NCBI RefSeq assembly: GCF_018310535.1
Contig: NZ_CP074102.1
Coordinates: 3,658,001 to 3,722,000, forward strand
Reading direction: 5' to 3'
Source: Streptomyces mirabilis
GTDB taxonomy: Bacteria > Actinomycetota > Actinomycetes > Streptomycetales > Streptomycetaceae
DNA length: 64,000 bases
Positions 19,062 to 28,643 of the stretch are shown one piece after another. Below the pieces are notes generated by a model. It made no database searches and was not told the origin of the DNA. It worked only from the letters and a program-made list of their open reading frames with translations. Numbering within the stretch: position 1 is the stretch's first letter; each line of letters begins with the position of its first letter. Position numbers and translations under genes: made by a program.

Positions 19062-19669
19062 CCGCCTACTTCACCGAGGGTCAGAGCGACCCGACCGTAC
19101 AGCCGGTGCCCGCCTCCGTGGTCGAGCGGGTGGACGCCGCCGACACGACCCTGCAGAACCCGAAACGGGCGGTGCTCTCCCTCGGCTCGAACCTGGGCAA
19201 CCGCCTGGAGACCCTCCAGGGCGCCATCGACGCCCTGGAGGACACCCCCGGCCTCCGCGTCAAGGCGGTCTCCCCCGTCTACGAGACGGAGCCCTGGGGC
19301 GTCGAACCGGGCAGCCAGCCGACGTACTTCAACGCGGTAGTGGTCCTCAAGACCACCCTCCCGCCGTCCTCGCTCCTGGAGCGGGCACACGCGATCGAGG
19401 AGGCCTTCCACCGCGTACGGGACGAGCGCTGGGGCCCGCGCACGATCGACGTGGACATCGTGGCGTACGCCGATGTCGTCTCCGGCGACCCGGTCCTGAC
19501 CCTCCCTCACCCGCACGCCCACGAACGGGCCTTCGTGCTGGCCCCCTGGCACGACGTGGAGCCCGAGGCCCAGCTGCCCGACCGCGGCCCCGTGGCCCAC
19601 CTGCTCACCGCCGTCACCCGGGAAGGTGTCCTGCCCCGGCCCGACCTGGAACTCCGGCTGCCCGAGTAG
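19058..19669 (+). CDS. folK: 6-hydroxymethyl-dihydropterin pyrophosphokinase
   Basis: A 203-residue HPPK. It transfers pyrophosphate from ATP to 6-hydroxymethyl-dihydropterin, feeding FolP. Signatures: LSLGSNLGNRLETL (about 45-58), VYETEPWG (about 75-82), and RWGPRTIDVDIVAY with the metal-binding Asp pair (about 128-141), then LPHPHAHERAFVLAP. About 40 extra N-terminal residues precede the usual start of homology. ATG overlaps the folB stop (ATGA), indicating coupled translation. Confidence 0.96.
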   Translation: MTAYFTEGQSDPTVQPVPASVVERVDAADTTLQNPKRAVLSLGSNLGNRLETLQGAIDALEDTPGLRVKAVSPVYETEPWGVEPGSQPTYFNAVVVLKTTLPPSSLLERAHAIEEAFHRVRDERWGPRTIDVDIVAYADVVSGDPVLTLPHPHAHERAFVLAPWHDVEPEAQLPDRGPVAHLLTAVTREGVLPRPDLELRLPE

Positions 19670-19725
19670 TCGTTAAGGTCAGGACGACCAAGACGGGCTT
19701 ACAAGAGGGGCAAAGGGACAACAAC

Positions 19726-20214
19726 GTGAAACAGCTGCGCATCAGGACGCTGGCAGCCGTGTTCGTCGTGGCCGGTGTGCTGTCCTGGGCTGGCGCACGC
19801 CTGTGGAGCGCGGTGGGGACCCTCCCGCGGGTCCCGCTGGCCGCCCCCATCGTCCTGGCCCTGATCGCCGTCGTCCTGCTGTCCACGGCGCTCTCGCTGC
19901 GCGCCCGCCTCAAGGCCCAGCGTGAACGCCGCCCCGGCGCCAAGGGCGTCGACCCTCTGATGGCGGCCCGCGCGGTCGTCTTCGGCCAGGCGAGCGCCCT
20001 GGTCGCGGCCCTGGTGTCGGGCATGTACGGCGGTACGGGCGCGTTCCTGCTCGAGTCCCTGGACATCCCCGCCCGTCGCGACCAGGCCATCTACGCCGGT
20101 TTCTCGGTCCTCGCCGGCGTCGCCGTGATAGCGGCCGCCTTCTTCCTGGAGCGCGTCTGCAAGCTCCCGGAGGACGACGACAACGAACACGGGGGCGCGG
20201 CCCCCGTCGCCTGA
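19726..20214 (+). CDS. DUF3180 membrane protein
   Basis: A 162-residue protein with four predicted transmembrane helices (about 8-25, 33-55, 80-105, 118-140). It belongs to DUF3180, which is restricted to actinobacteria and regularly follows folK. The function is unknown; the genomic link to folate synthesis is conserved but unexplained. The GTG start follows a purine-rich site (AGGGGCAAAGGGA). The acidic C-terminal tail is probably cytosolic. It is the last gene of the rightward cluster and converges on folE. Confidence 0.88.
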   Translation: MKQLRIRTLAAVFVVAGVLSWAGARLWSAVGTLPRVPLAAPIVLALIAVVLLSTALSLRARLKAQRERRPGAKGVDPLMAARAVVFGQASALVAALVSGMYGGTGAFLLESLDIPARRDQAIYAGFSVLAGVAVIAAAFFLERVCKLPEDDDNEHGGAAPVA

Positions 20215-20250
20215 CGGACGGGGCGCGCAGCGGACGTACGGGCCGGGGCG

Positions 20251-20856
20251 CTAACGCGCCATGATCAGGCTCATCGCCTCGTTGCGGGTGGCGGGATCGC
20301 GCAGCTGGCCGCGCACGGCCGAGGTGATGGTCTTCGCGCCGGGCTTGCGCACCCCGCGCATCGACATGCACATGTGCTCGCACTCCACGACGACGATCAC
20401 ACCGCGCGGCTCCAGGATCTCCATCAGGGAGTCGGCGATCTGCGTGGTGAGCCGTTCCTGCACCTGTGGCCGCCGGGCGTAGACGTCCACGAGCCGGGCC
20501 AGCTTCGACAGACCCGTGATCTTGCCGTCCATGGACGGGATGTAGCCGACATGGGCCACGCCCACGAACGGCACCAGGTGGTGCTCACAGCTGCTGAGGA
20601 CCTCGATGTCCTTCACGAGCACCATCTCGTCGTGTCCGAGGTCGAAGGTGGTCGTCAGCACGTCCTCGGGCTTCTGCCACAGCCCCGCGAATATCTCCCT
20701 GTACGCCCTGGCGACCCGCCCGGGCGTCTCGCGCAGTCCCTCGCGGTCCGGGTCCTCGCCGACCGCGATGAGAAGCTCCCGTACGGCGTTCTCGGCGCGC
20801 TTCTCGTCGAACTCGCCGATCACACCTTCGCCGTCCAGCGTCACGGGGTCGGTCAT
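20251..20856 (-). CDS. folE: GTP cyclohydrolase I
   Basis: A 201-residue enzyme converting GTP to 7,8-dihydroneopterin triphosphate, the entry step of folate synthesis. Zinc ligands are in [10 protein letters not shown] and [32 protein letters not shown] carries substrate-binding residues (described here by its ends ITGLSKL and RPQVQ). ATG at 20856 gives the usual actinobacterial length. It lies downstream of ftsH on the same strand, but a 17-bp hairpin at 20924-20963 sits between them, so it probably has its own promoter in the ~65 bp before the start. Confidence 0.97.
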   Translation of the reverse strand: MTDPVTLDGEGVIGEFDEKRAENAVRELLIAVGEDPDREGLRETPGRVARAYREIFAGLWQKPEDVLTTTFDLGHDEMVLVKDIEVLSSCEHHLVPFVGVAHVGYIPSMDGKITGLSKLARLVDVYARRPQVQERLTTQIADSLMEILEPRGVIVVVECEHMCMSMRGVRKPGAKTITSAVRGQLRDPATRNEAMSLIMAR

Positions 20857-20923
20857 GTGGTCCTCGTTCCTGTGGATCTTGCGCGTGCCGGTCGACGCGT
20901 CCAAAACGTGCGGTCGTGCGAAA

Positions 20924-20963
20924 ATGCCGCGCCCCCCAGGCTAGAACCTGGGGGGCGCGGCAT
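20924..20963. terminator. Strong 17-bp hairpin between ftsH and folE
   Basis: A perfect 17-bp stem (ATGCCGCGCCCCCCAGG with its complement) and a CTAGAA loop. It starts 36 nt downstream of the ftsH stop and ends 68 nt upstream of the folE start. It should end most ftsH transcripts and can work in both directions. Confidence 0.85.
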
Positions 20964-20998
20964 CCATTCCGGGCCTGGTGGGGCCGCCGGGAGCCGGT

Positions 20999-23026
20999 TC
21001 AGCTCTCGGAGCGGTCCTCCGGAGTCACTTCCTTCGCCGGGACGGACTCCGTCACATTGGCGATGGCCGACGTCGATCCGTTCGCCCCGTTCGTCAGTGA
21101 CAGCTCCTTGGGGGAGAGCACCGGCGGGCGGGTGGACGGGGTGCGCCGGGAGGAGCCGGTCCACGCGGGGCGGGCCGGGCGCTTGTGGATCGGAGCGAAG
21201 ATCTCGGCGATCTGCTCCTTGCTCAGCGTCTCCTTCTCCAGCAGCTGGAGCACCAGCTGGTCGAGGACGTCACGGTTCTCGACCAGGATTTCCCAGGCCT
21301 CGTTGTGCGCGTTCTCGATGAGCTTCTTGACCTCTTCGTCGACGAGCGCGGCGACCTCTTCCGAGTAGTCGCGCGGGTGCGACATCTCCCGGCCCAGGAA
21401 GGGCTCGGTGTTGTCGCCGCCGAACTTGATCGCGCCCAGACGCTCGGTCATGCCGTACTGCGTGACCATCGCGCGGGCCGTTGCGGTGGCCTTCTCGATG
21501 TCGTTCGCAGCGCCCGTGGTGGGGTCGTGGAAGACGAGCTCCTCGGCCGCGCGGCCGCCCAGCATGTAAGCCAGCTGGTCCAGCATCTCGTTGCGCGTCG
21601 TGGAGTACTTGTCCTCGTCCGGCAGGACCATCGTGTAGCCGAGGGCACGGCCACGCGACAGGATCGTGATCTTGTGGACCGGGTCGGAGTTCGGAGACGC
21701 CGCCGCGACCAGGGCGTGGCCGCCCTCGTGGTACGCGGTGATCTTCTTCTCCTTGTCCGACATGATCCGGGTCCGCTTCTGCGGGCCCGCGACCACGCGG
21801 TCGATCGCCTCGTCCAGCATGGAGTTGTCGATCAGCTTCATGTCGCTGCGGGCCGTCAGAAGCGCGGCCTCGTTCAACACGTTGGCGAGATCGGCACCCG
21901 TGAAGCCGGGGGTGCGGCGGGCGACGGCCGAGAGGTCGACGTCCTGCGCGACCGGCTTGCCCTTCTGGTGAACCTTGAGGATCTCCAGACGGCCCTGCAT
22001 GTCCGGGCGGTCGACCGCGATCTGGCGGTCGAAGCGGCCGGGACGCAGCAGCGCCGGGTCGAGGATGTCGGGCCGGTTCGTGGCGGCGATGAGGATCACA
22101 CCGCCCTTCACGTCGAAGCCGTCCATCTCGACGAGCAGCTGGTTCAGCGTCTGCTCGCGCTCGTCGTGACCACCGCCGAGGCCGGCGCCGCGATGGCGGC
22201 CGACCGCGTCGATCTCGTCGACGAAGACGATCGCCGGAGCGTTCGCCTTGGCCTGCTCGAACAGGTCACGGACTCGGGAGGCACCGACACCGACGAACAT
22301 CTCGACGAAGTCGGAACCCGAGATCGAGTAGAAGGGGACGCCTGCCTCGCCCGCGACAGCGCGTGCGAGCAGCGTCTTACCGGTTCCAGGAGGCCCGTAC
22401 AGGAGCACGCCCTTGGGGATCTTCGCCCCGACGGCCTGGAACTTCGCCGGTTCCTGGAGGAACTCCTTGATCTCCTGGAGCTCCTCGACCGCCTCGTCCG
22501 AGCCCGCGACGTCCGAGAACGTCGTCTTCGGGGTGTCCTTGGTGATGAGCTTCGCCTTGGACTTCCCGAAGTTCATGACCCGGGAGCCGCCGCCCTGCAT
22601 CTGGTTCATCAGGAACAGGAAGACGACGACGATGAGGACGAAGGGAAGCAGAGACAGCAGGATGCCGAGGAACGGGTTCTGCTTGGACGGCGAGACCGTG
22701 TAGCCGTCCGGAATCTGCTTGTTCTGGAACTTGTCCTGGAGTGTGTTGGCGAGGTTGACGCCCTGGTCACCGATGTAGCTCGCCTGGATCTTGGAGCTGC
22801 CGGAGACCTTCTGGCCATCCTTGAGCTGCACCTTGATGACCTGCTCGTCACCGGTGGTCAGCTTGGCCTCTTGGACCTTGTTGTCATTGATCGCCTGGAC
22901 GACCTGGCCGGTGTCCACTGTCTTGTAGCCGCCGGACGAGCCGACGACCTGCATCAACACGACCACGGCAAGGACGGCCAGCACGATCCACATGACCGGC
23001 CCACGGAAGTATCGCTTCACGTCCAT
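20999..23026 (-). CDS. ftsH: ATP-dependent zinc metalloprotease FtsH
   Basis: Membrane-bound AAA+ protease that degrades membrane and regulatory proteins. 675 residues from ATG at 23026: transmembrane helices at about 9-28 and 119-140, Walker A GPPGTGKT (211-218), Walker B IVFVDEID (266-273), second region of homology near 316-333, and the zinc site HEGGH (433-437). The C-terminal ~70 residues are basic then Ser/Thr/Pro-rich and probably disordered, longer than in E. coli. An in-frame ATG at 23062 would add 12 residues; neither start has a clear Shine-Dalgarno site. The AT-rich stretch just upstream (23063-23095) likely carries the promoter. Confidence 0.97.
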   Translation of the reverse strand: MDVKRYFRGPVMWIVLAVLAVVVLMQVVGSSGGYKTVDTGQVVQAINDNKVQEAKLTTGDEQVIKVQLKDGQKVSGSSKIQASYIGDQGVNLANTLQDKFQNKQIPDGYTVSPSKQNPFLGILLSLLPFVLIVVVFLFLMNQMQGGGSRVMNFGKSKAKLITKDTPKTTFSDVAGSDEAVEELQEIKEFLQEPAKFQAVGAKIPKGVLLYGPPGTGKTLLARAVAGEAGVPFYSISGSDFVEMFVGVGASRVRDLFEQAKANAPAIVFVDEIDAVGRHRGAGLGGGHDEREQTLNQLLVEMDGFDVKGGVILIAATNRPDILDPALLRPGRFDRQIAVDRPDMQGRLEILKVHQKGKPVAQDVDLSAVARRTPGFTGADLANVLNEAALLTARSDMKLIDNSMLDEAIDRVVAGPQKRTRIMSDKEKKITAYHEGGHALVAAASPNSDPVHKITILSRGRALGYTMVLPDEDKYSTTRNEMLDQLAYMLGGRAAEELVFHDPTTGAANDIEKATATARAMVTQYGMTERLGAIKFGGDNTEPFLGREMSHPRDYSEEVAALVDEEVKKLIENAHNEAWEILVENRDVLDQLVLQLLEKETLSKEQIAEIFAPIHKRPARPAWTGSSRRTPSTRPPVLSPKELSLTNGANGSTSAIANVTESVPAKEVTPEDRSES

Positions 23027-23224
23027 CCATACGGAGCGGTGCCGCCCCGTCCCTCCTGCCATAGTGAGTTTGATAAAGACTTATAAAGACTGTTCTTCGG
23101 ACGGTACCCCAGCATTGTCACCCGAAGCTGCAGGGGACGACTGGCAATCCCGCCCACGCATGCTCCAACGGCGCGAAACCCGCTGGGGTTCCCGATCGTC
23201 TTACGAGGACTGGGACCCGGGGGT

Positions 23225-23785
23225 TCAGCCGCCGTAGACGTGAGGCGCGAGCGTACCGACGAACGGGAGGTTGCGGTACTTCTCCGCGTAGTCGAGGCCG
23301 TAGCCGATCACGAACTCGTTCGGGATGTCGAAGCCGACCCACTCCACGTCGATCGCGACCTTGGCCGCCTCCGGCTTGCGCAGCAACGTGCACACCTTGA
23401 GGGAGGCCGGCTCGCGGGAACCGAGGTTGGAGATGAGCCAGGACAGGGTCAGCCCGGAGTCGATGATGTCCTCGACGATCACGACGTGCTTGCCCTTGAT
23501 GTCGGTGTCGAGGTCCTTGAGGATCCGCACCACACCCGAGGACTGGGTGCCCGCGCCGTACGACGACACCGCCATCCAGTCCATGGTGACGGGGGTGGAC
23601 AGCGCACGCGCGAGGTCCGCCATGACCATGACGGCGCCCTTGAGGACACCGACGATCAGCAGGTCCTTGCCCGCGTACTCCGCGTCGATCTTCGCGGCCA
23701 GCTCAGCCAGCTTGGCGTCGATCTCTTCCTTGGTGATGAGCACCGACTTGAGGTCGGTGCCCATGTCTTTCGCGTCCACCCGCAT
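23225..23785 (-). CDS. hpt: Hypoxanthine phosphoribosyltransferase
   Basis: A 186-residue type I phosphoribosyltransferase for purine salvage, converting hypoxanthine or guanine plus PRPP to IMP or GMP. The PRPP loop is [13 protein letters not shown] (101-113). [20 protein letters not shown] spans the pyrophosphate-binding loop (41-60), and the C-terminal ..[17 protein letters not shown] is the purine-binding region. It sits between tilS and ftsH on the same strand, a conserved actinobacterial order. Start ATG at 23785; an internal ATG at 23764 is also possible. Confidence 0.95.
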   Translation of the reverse strand: MRVDAKDMGTDLKSVLITKEEIDAKLAELAAKIDAEYAGKDLLIVGVLKGAVMVMADLARALSTPVTMDWMAVSSYGAGTQSSGVVRILKDLDTDIKGKHVVIVEDIIDSGLTLSWLISNLGSREPASLKVCTLLRKPEAAKVAIDVEWVGFDIPNEFVIGYGLDYAEKYRNLPFVGTLAPHVYGG

Positions 23786-23895
23786 CACTTTCGGTCGTCC
23801 GGTCCCACTTTTCCTGGGCGGCCACCCGGACCGCCCGTGACCCGAGTGAGGGGTCCCGGAGAGCCGCGTGAGCGGTCCCGATGGAGGGTCCGGTT

Positions 23896-24903
23896 TCAGC
23901 CTTGCCGAATCACCAGTCTGCCACCCTGCCGCTGAGCGACGACTTTGCCCGGGAGATTGATGGCTCCCTGACCGCGCCAGCCGGTGATCAGCCGGTCGAC
24001 TTCTTCGATGTGGCGGGCGAACAGCGAACCGGCCGGGGCGCCCGCCTCGATGGCGGCGCGGCGCAGGATGCGGCGGCGTACGGCGGGCGGCAGGGCGTAG
24101 AGCTTCGCGCACTCCAGGAGGCCCGCCGTGTCGCGTACGGAGGCCTCGGCCTGGCGGGCCCAGGCGTCGAGGGCGTCGGCGTCGTCGCGGGACAGCTGTG
24201 CCGTCCTGGCGAGGGCCTCGACGACTCCCTTGCCGAGCGCCTTCTCCAGGGCGGGCAGGCCCTCGTGGCGCAGCCGGGAGCGGGTGTAGGCCGGGTCGGC
24301 GTTGTGCGGGTCGTCCCAGACGGGCAGCGACTGGACCATGCAGGCCTTGCGGGCGGTCTGCCGGTCCAGGTGCAGGAACGGTCGGCGGTAACGGCCGTCG
24401 GCCCCCGAGACCGCGGCCATGCCGGACAGGGAGCGGATGCCGGAGCCGCGGGCGAGGCCCAGCAGCACCGTCTCGGCCTGGTCGTCACGGGTGTGGCCGA
24501 GCAGGACGGCGGAGGCGCCGTGGCGCGCGGCGGCGGCGTCCAGGGCGGCGTACCGGGCGTCGCGGGCGGCGGCCTCGGGGCCGCCTTCGCGGCCCACGGT
24601 GACGGCGAGGGACTCGACGGGGGTCATGCCGAGCTCGACGAGGCGGGAGACGACGTCGTCGGCGCGCAGATCGGAGCCGGGCTGCAGACCGTGGTCCACG
24701 GTGATGCCACCGGCGCGGATGCCGAGTTTGGGGGCTTCGAAGGCGAGAGCGGAGGCGAGCGCCATGGAGTCGGCGCCGCCGGAGCAGGCGACGAGGACGA
24801 GCGGGGAGGACTCGCCTGGGGGACGGGTGTGGTCGGTGAGGATGTCGTGGAGTACGCGGCGGACCGCCAGGCGTATCGCCGCGACCGCAGGATGGGGACC
24901 CAT
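23896..24903 (-). CDS. tilS: tRNA(Ile)-lysidine synthetase
   Basis: A 335-residue PP-loop ATPase that modifies C34 of the CAU-anticodon tRNA-Ile to lysidine so it reads AUA. The PP-loop is SGGADS at 41-46. Later features are [20 protein letters not shown], which holds the tRNA/ATP contacts (ends GHTRDDQA and ARGSG), and RPFLHLDR. The C-terminal part is short, as in other actinobacterial TilS. It is upstream of hpt with a 110-bp gap on the same strand. Confidence 0.93.
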   Translation of the reverse strand: MGPHPAVAAIRLAVRRVLHDILTDHTRPPGESSPLVLVACSGGADSMALASALAFEAPKLGIRAGGITVDHGLQPGSDLRADDVVSRLVELGMTPVESLAVTVGREGGPEAAARDARYAALDAAAARHGASAVLLGHTRDDQAETVLLGLARGSGIRSLSGMAAVSGADGRYRRPFLHLDRQTARKACMVQSLPVWDDPHNADPAYTRSRLRHEGLPALEKALGKGVVEALARTAQLSRDDADALDAWARQAEASVRDTAGLLECAKLYALPPAVRRRILRRAAIEAGAPAGSLFARHIEEVDRLITGWRGQGAINLPGKVVAQRQGGRLVIRQG

Positions 24904-25095
24904 GTCCGGTTCCCTTCATGAAGTTTTCGGGGGGTGAGCCCGAGTCTGGTCACACAGAGTGTGTAGATGGTGACAGAAACGGGCCGTTCCCCGAGCATTG
25001 CACGCCTACCGTTGGCTCACGGTCCCTCGGACGGGTGATTGGAGGGGCGTTCACCTGCCGTCGGCCGAATTCGTTTCACGACCTTGCCGTAGGGT

Positions 25096-26220
25096 TCACG
25101 ACTCCGCCTTGCGGTGCACCCGCGCGACCCAGTCCGCCGGTTTGGCGATCTCCGTCTTGGTCGGGAGGGTGTTCGGGGAAGTCCAGACACGGTTGAAGCC
25201 GTCCATGCCCACCTGGTCGACGACCGTGCGCACGAACCGCTCACCGTCCCTGTACTGCCTCAGTTTGGCGTCCAAACCGAGCAGCTTGCGCAGGGCGAGG
25301 TCCAGCCGCGAGGCCCCCTTGGCCCGGCGCTGCTGGAACTTCTCGCGGATCTCGCCCACGGACGGGACCACGTCCGGGCCCACACCGTCCATCACGAAGT
25401 CCGCGTGGCCCTCCAGGAGGGACATCACGGCGGTGAGGCGGCCGAGGATCTCCCGCTGGGCAGGCGTCTGCACGATCTCGACCAGGGACCGGCCCCCGTC
25501 CTCCTCCTCACCCTCGGGACGGCCTCCCGCGAGCGACTGGGCGGCCTCCCTGATGCGCTCCAGGACCGTCATGGGGTCGACCTCGGTCTCGCCCAAGAAA
25601 GACTGGATTTCGCCCTCCAGGTGGTCGCGCAGCCAGGGCACGGCCGTGAACTGTGTACGGTGCGTCTCCTCGTGCAGACACACCCACAGGCGGAAGTCGT
25701 GGGGCTCCACGTCGAGTTCGCGCTCCACGTGGACGATGTTCGGCGCGACGAGGAGGAGCCTGCCGCCGCCGTTCTCACCCGCCGGGAGTTCCCTGGTCGC
25801 CGGGGCGAAGGTCTCGTACTGCCCGAGGACGCGCGACGACAGGAACGACAGCAGCATGCCCAGCTCCACGCCGGTGACCTTGCCGCCGACGGCGCCGAGG
25901 ACTGCTCCGCCCGGGGTGGTCCCCCGCCGCTCCTGCATCTTGTCCAGCAGGGGTTTCAGGAGCTCCCGGAACCCCGCGACGTTCGCCCGGACCCAGCCCG
26001 GGCGGTCCACCACGAGGATGGGGGTGTCGTGGATGCCCTCCGTGCCCATACGAGTGAAGCCCCGGACGTGCTCCTCCGAGGCTTTCGCATGCCGGCGCAG
26101 CTCCGCGACGACCTCTCGGGCCTCGTCGCGGCTCACCTCGGGGCCAGGCCGCACAAGCCGTGTCGCGGTCGCCACCGCGAGATTCCAGTCGACCATCTCG
26201 GCACCACCGATGCTCGTCAT
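25096..26220 (-). CDS. Zinc-dependent metalloprotease of the DUF2342 (zincin_2) family
   Basis: A 374-residue protein with an HEETH motif at 183-187 inside LWVCLHEETHRTQF, matching the HExxH zincin site. A later GHADFVMDG segment (about 274) may give the third ligand. The family is annotated in actinobacteria as zinc-dependent metalloprotease or coenzyme F420 biosynthesis-associated protein; the substrate is unknown. No signal peptide, so cytosolic. It lies between dacB and tilS on the same strand with gaps of 120 and 192 bp. Confidence 0.85.
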   Translation of the reverse strand: MTSIGGAEMVDWNLAVATATRLVRPGPEVSRDEAREVVAELRRHAKASEEHVRGFTRMGTEGIHDTPILVVDRPGWVRANVAGFRELLKPLLDKMQERRGTTPGGAVLGAVGGKVTGVELGMLLSFLSSRVLGQYETFAPATRELPAGENGGGRLLLVAPNIVHVERELDVEPHDFRLWVCLHEETHRTQFTAVPWLRDHLEGEIQSFLGETEVDPMTVLERIREAAQSLAGGRPEGEEEDGGRSLVEIVQTPAQREILGRLTAVMSLLEGHADFVMDGVGPDVVPSVGEIREKFQQRRAKGASRLDLALRKLLGLDAKLRQYRDGERFVRTVVDQVGMDGFNRVWTSPNTLPTKTEIAKPADWVARVHRKAES

Positions 26221-26340
26221 GCGTCAACCGTACGTGAGCGGGCCCAAGTGCGGTGAGGGGTACGGCGCCGGATGCGCCCGTGCTCCGGGGCGCACGGGGC
26301 TCGTGGTACGGGCGTTGCCCAGGACCCGGCCGGGCCGGTC

Positions 26341-27954
26341 CTAACGGCAGCCGCAGCCCGCCAGTGCCGAGGCCGTGCGGTCCAGGGCCGACTGCGCCGC
26401 CGACGGGTCGGTCGTGTCGGAGGCCAGGAAGGCGAAGGCCAGCAGGCGGCCGTCGGCGTCGACGACCGTGCCCGCCAGGGTGTTCACCCCGGTCAGCGTG
26501 CCGGTCTTGGCGCGTACGAGGCCGGTGCCGGACGAATCGTCGGCGTAGCGGTCGCTGAGGGTGCCCGTGAAGCCCGCGACCGGCAGACCGGTCAGGATGG
26601 GCCGGAGTTCGGGGTGGGCGGGGTCACCGGCCTTGACCAGGAGGGCCGTGAGCAGGTCCGCCGTCAGCCTGTCGTCCCGGTTCAGACCGCTGCCGTCCGT
26701 GAAGTGCGCGCCGGCCAGCGGGAGTCCGAGCTCCTTCAGCTCGGCGTCGATCGCCGCCGCGCCGCCTTCGAAATCGGCCGGTCGGCCGGTGGCGAGGGCG
26801 ACTTGGCGGGCCATGGCCTCCGCGATGTCGTTGTCGCTGTTCGTCAGCATCCGCTCGATGAGGGCGGACAGGGGCGGCGAGGAGACCGAGGCGAGGGACT
26901 GTGAGCGGTTCGTCGCCCTGGAGGGGCCGGGGGTTGCCGTCTTGATGCCCTTGGCCTCCAGCAGCTGCGCGAACTTTCCGGCCGCGTCCGCCGCCGGGTC
27001 CGCGGCGCGGGTGACCGGGCCGCTGGCCGAGTCGTCGGTGCGGGCCTCGTCGACCATCAGGGCGCTGACCGGCGCGAGGTTGGGGTTGGTGCCGATGGGG
27101 TGCAGGGCGGGACCGGTGTAGAGCGAGGTGTCGTACGAGAGCGTCACCTCGGTCAGATGACGGACCTTCAGGGCGGTCGCCGTCTCGTCGGCCAGGGTGC
27201 GCAGGCTCGCCCAGCCCGCCGCCTCCTTGCGGGCGGTCAGCGTGGGGTCGCCACCGCCGACGAGCACGACCTCCTTGGTGCCGGGCTCCAGGACCGCGCG
27301 GGTCTCGATGCGGTGGTCGGCGCCCGCCGCGGAGAGCGCGGCGACCGCGGTGGCGATCTTCGTGGTGGAGGCCGGGGTCTGCGCGTCGTCGGCGCCCTTG
27401 CCGTACAGCCGCTTGCCGGTCGCCACGTCGACGACCACGGCGGTGCGTCGCCCGCCGAGCGCGGGGTCGCCCAGAAGCCGGTCGAGGGTGTTCGTGAGGG
27501 CCTTCTGGGCGGGTGCGGGCACCGAGACGGTGGAGCCGCCGAGACCGATCAGTACGGAGGCGGCGCTGGGCGCGGGCTTCGGCGCCGCGGGGGACGTTTT
27601 GGAACTGCGTCCGTGATCTGCGCCACCCTCCCCTTCTCGCGATGCGGCCCAGTCACGCTCGGCCGTACGCTGACCGGAGGAGTCCCAGGGGCCGACCAAG
27701 GCCACCGCCCCGGCCGCGAGTGCCAGGCCCGCGGTGGCGGCGACGGCTGTGAGCTGCGGGGTCGTGAACTTCACGGAACGCGGCCGCACGGCTTGAGCAG
27801 CCCGCACCACATGCGGTCGCACGGACTGCGCAGCCCTCGTCACACGCGGCTGCACGGCCTGCGCGACCCGCGTCACGTGCGGCTGCACGGTCCGCTTGAT
27901 CCGCACCACATGCGGTCTCGCGGCCCGCCAAGCCCTCAGCTCTGGCACGACCAC
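26341..27954 (-). CDS. dacB: D-alanyl-D-alanine carboxypeptidase / endopeptidase (PBP4, class C PBP)
   Basis: A 537-residue penicillin-binding protein that trims peptidoglycan cross-links outside the membrane. Active-site motifs: SxxK S196-TTK199 in PASTTKIATAV, SxN in TNSDNDIAE, and KTG in RAKTGTLTGV. A single transmembrane helix (about 67-88) follows an unusual cytosolic N-terminus made of four 11-residue repeats rich in Arg (residues 13-56). A Ser/Pro/Gly-rich linker (about 90-135) leads to the domain. The GTG start at 27954 has no clear Shine-Dalgarno site, so the repeat region depends on this start being right. Confidence 0.9.
   Translation of the reverse strand: MVVPELRAWRAARPHVVRIKRTVQPHVTRVAQAVQPRVTRAAQSVRPHVVRAAQAVRPRSVKFTTPQLTAVAATAGLALAAGAVALVGPWDSSGQRTAERDWAASREGEGGADHGRSSKTSPAAPKPAPSAASVLIGLGGSTVSVPAPAQKALTNTLDRLLGDPALGGRRTAVVVDVATGKRLYGKGADDAQTPASTTKIATAVAALSAAGADHRIETRAVLEPGTKEVVLVGGGDPTLTARKEAAGWASLRTLADETATALKVRHLTEVTLSYDTSLYTGPALHPIGTNPNLAPVSALMVDEARTDDSASGPVTRAADPAADAAGKFAQLLEAKGIKTATPGPSRATNRSQSLASVSSPPLSALIERMLTNSDNDIAEAMARQVALATGRPADFEGGAAAIDAELKELGLPLAGAHFTDGSGLNRDDRLTADLLTALLVKAGDPAHPELRPILTGLPVAGFTGTLSDRYADDSSGTGLVRAKTGTLTGVNTLAGTVVDADGRLLAFAFLASDTTDPSAAQSALDRTASALAGCGCR
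27787..27918 (-). repeat. Four 33-bp tandem repeats encoding 11-residue units in DacB
   Basis: Codons 13-56 of dacB encode RPHVVRIKRTV, QPHVTRVAQAV, QPRVTRAAQSV and RPHVVRAAQAV in direct succession. The pattern is [RQ]P[HR]V[VT]R with conserved spacing. Confidence 0.88.
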
Positions 27955-28033
27955 CAGCCCCTTTCGCGATCACACACCTGCGTGAGGGACACTTAATCAC
28001 CAGAACTATGTGTTGATCATGGAGGAGCCACCG

Positions 28034-28525
28034 GTGGAGTTCGACGTCACGATCGAGATTCCGAAGGGTTCGCGGAACAAGTACGAGGTGGACCACGAGA
28101 CCGGTCGGATCCGCTTGGACCGTCGACTCTTCACCTCGACCAGCTACCCGGCCGACTACGGCTTCGTCGAGAACACCCTCGGCGAGGACGGCGACCCGCT
28201 GGACGCGCTGGTCATCCTGGACGAGCCGACCTTCCCGGGCTGCCTCATCCAGTGCCGCGCGATCGGCATGTTCCGTATGACGGACGAGGCCGGCGGCGAC
28301 GACAAGCTGCTGTGCGTCCCGGCGCACGACCCGCGCGTGGAGCACCTGCGGGACATCCACCACGTGTCGGAGTTCGACCGCCTGGAGATCCAGCACTTCT
28401 TCGAGGTCTACAAGGACCTCGAGCCCGGCAAGTCCGTCGAGGGCGCCAACTGGGTCGGCCGCGCGGAGGCGGAGGCCGAGATCGAGCGTTCCTACAAGCG
28501 CTTGAAGGAGCAGGGCGGTCACTGA
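28034..28525 (+). CDS. ppa: Inorganic pyrophosphatase
   Basis: A 163-residue family I pyrophosphatase that hydrolyses PPi to drive biosynthetic reactions. Seen: [17 protein letters not shown], the [12 protein letters not shown] segment, and the metal-binding signature DGDPLDALV (53-61), plus [12 protein letters not shown] at 28034 is selected because GGAGGAG lies 6 nt upstream. Length is normal. It is divergent from dacB. Confidence 0.97.
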   Translation: MEFDVTIEIPKGSRNKYEVDHETGRIRLDRRLFTSTSYPADYGFVENTLGEDGDPLDALVILDEPTFPGCLIQCRAIGMFRMTDEAGGDDKLLCVPAHDPRVEHLRDIHHVSEFDRLEIQHFFEVYKDLEPGKSVEGANWVGRAEAEAEIERSYKRLKEQGGH

Positions 28526-28643
28526 TCCCTCCTGAGCCCCGCGGGCCGCGTGACCCCTCCTGGGGTGGCGCGGCCCGTTCGCGTATCCGTGCGCATACTG
28601 GGGCGTACGGGAGGTGCACGGTCGGCAACAGCGGGAGTGGTGG

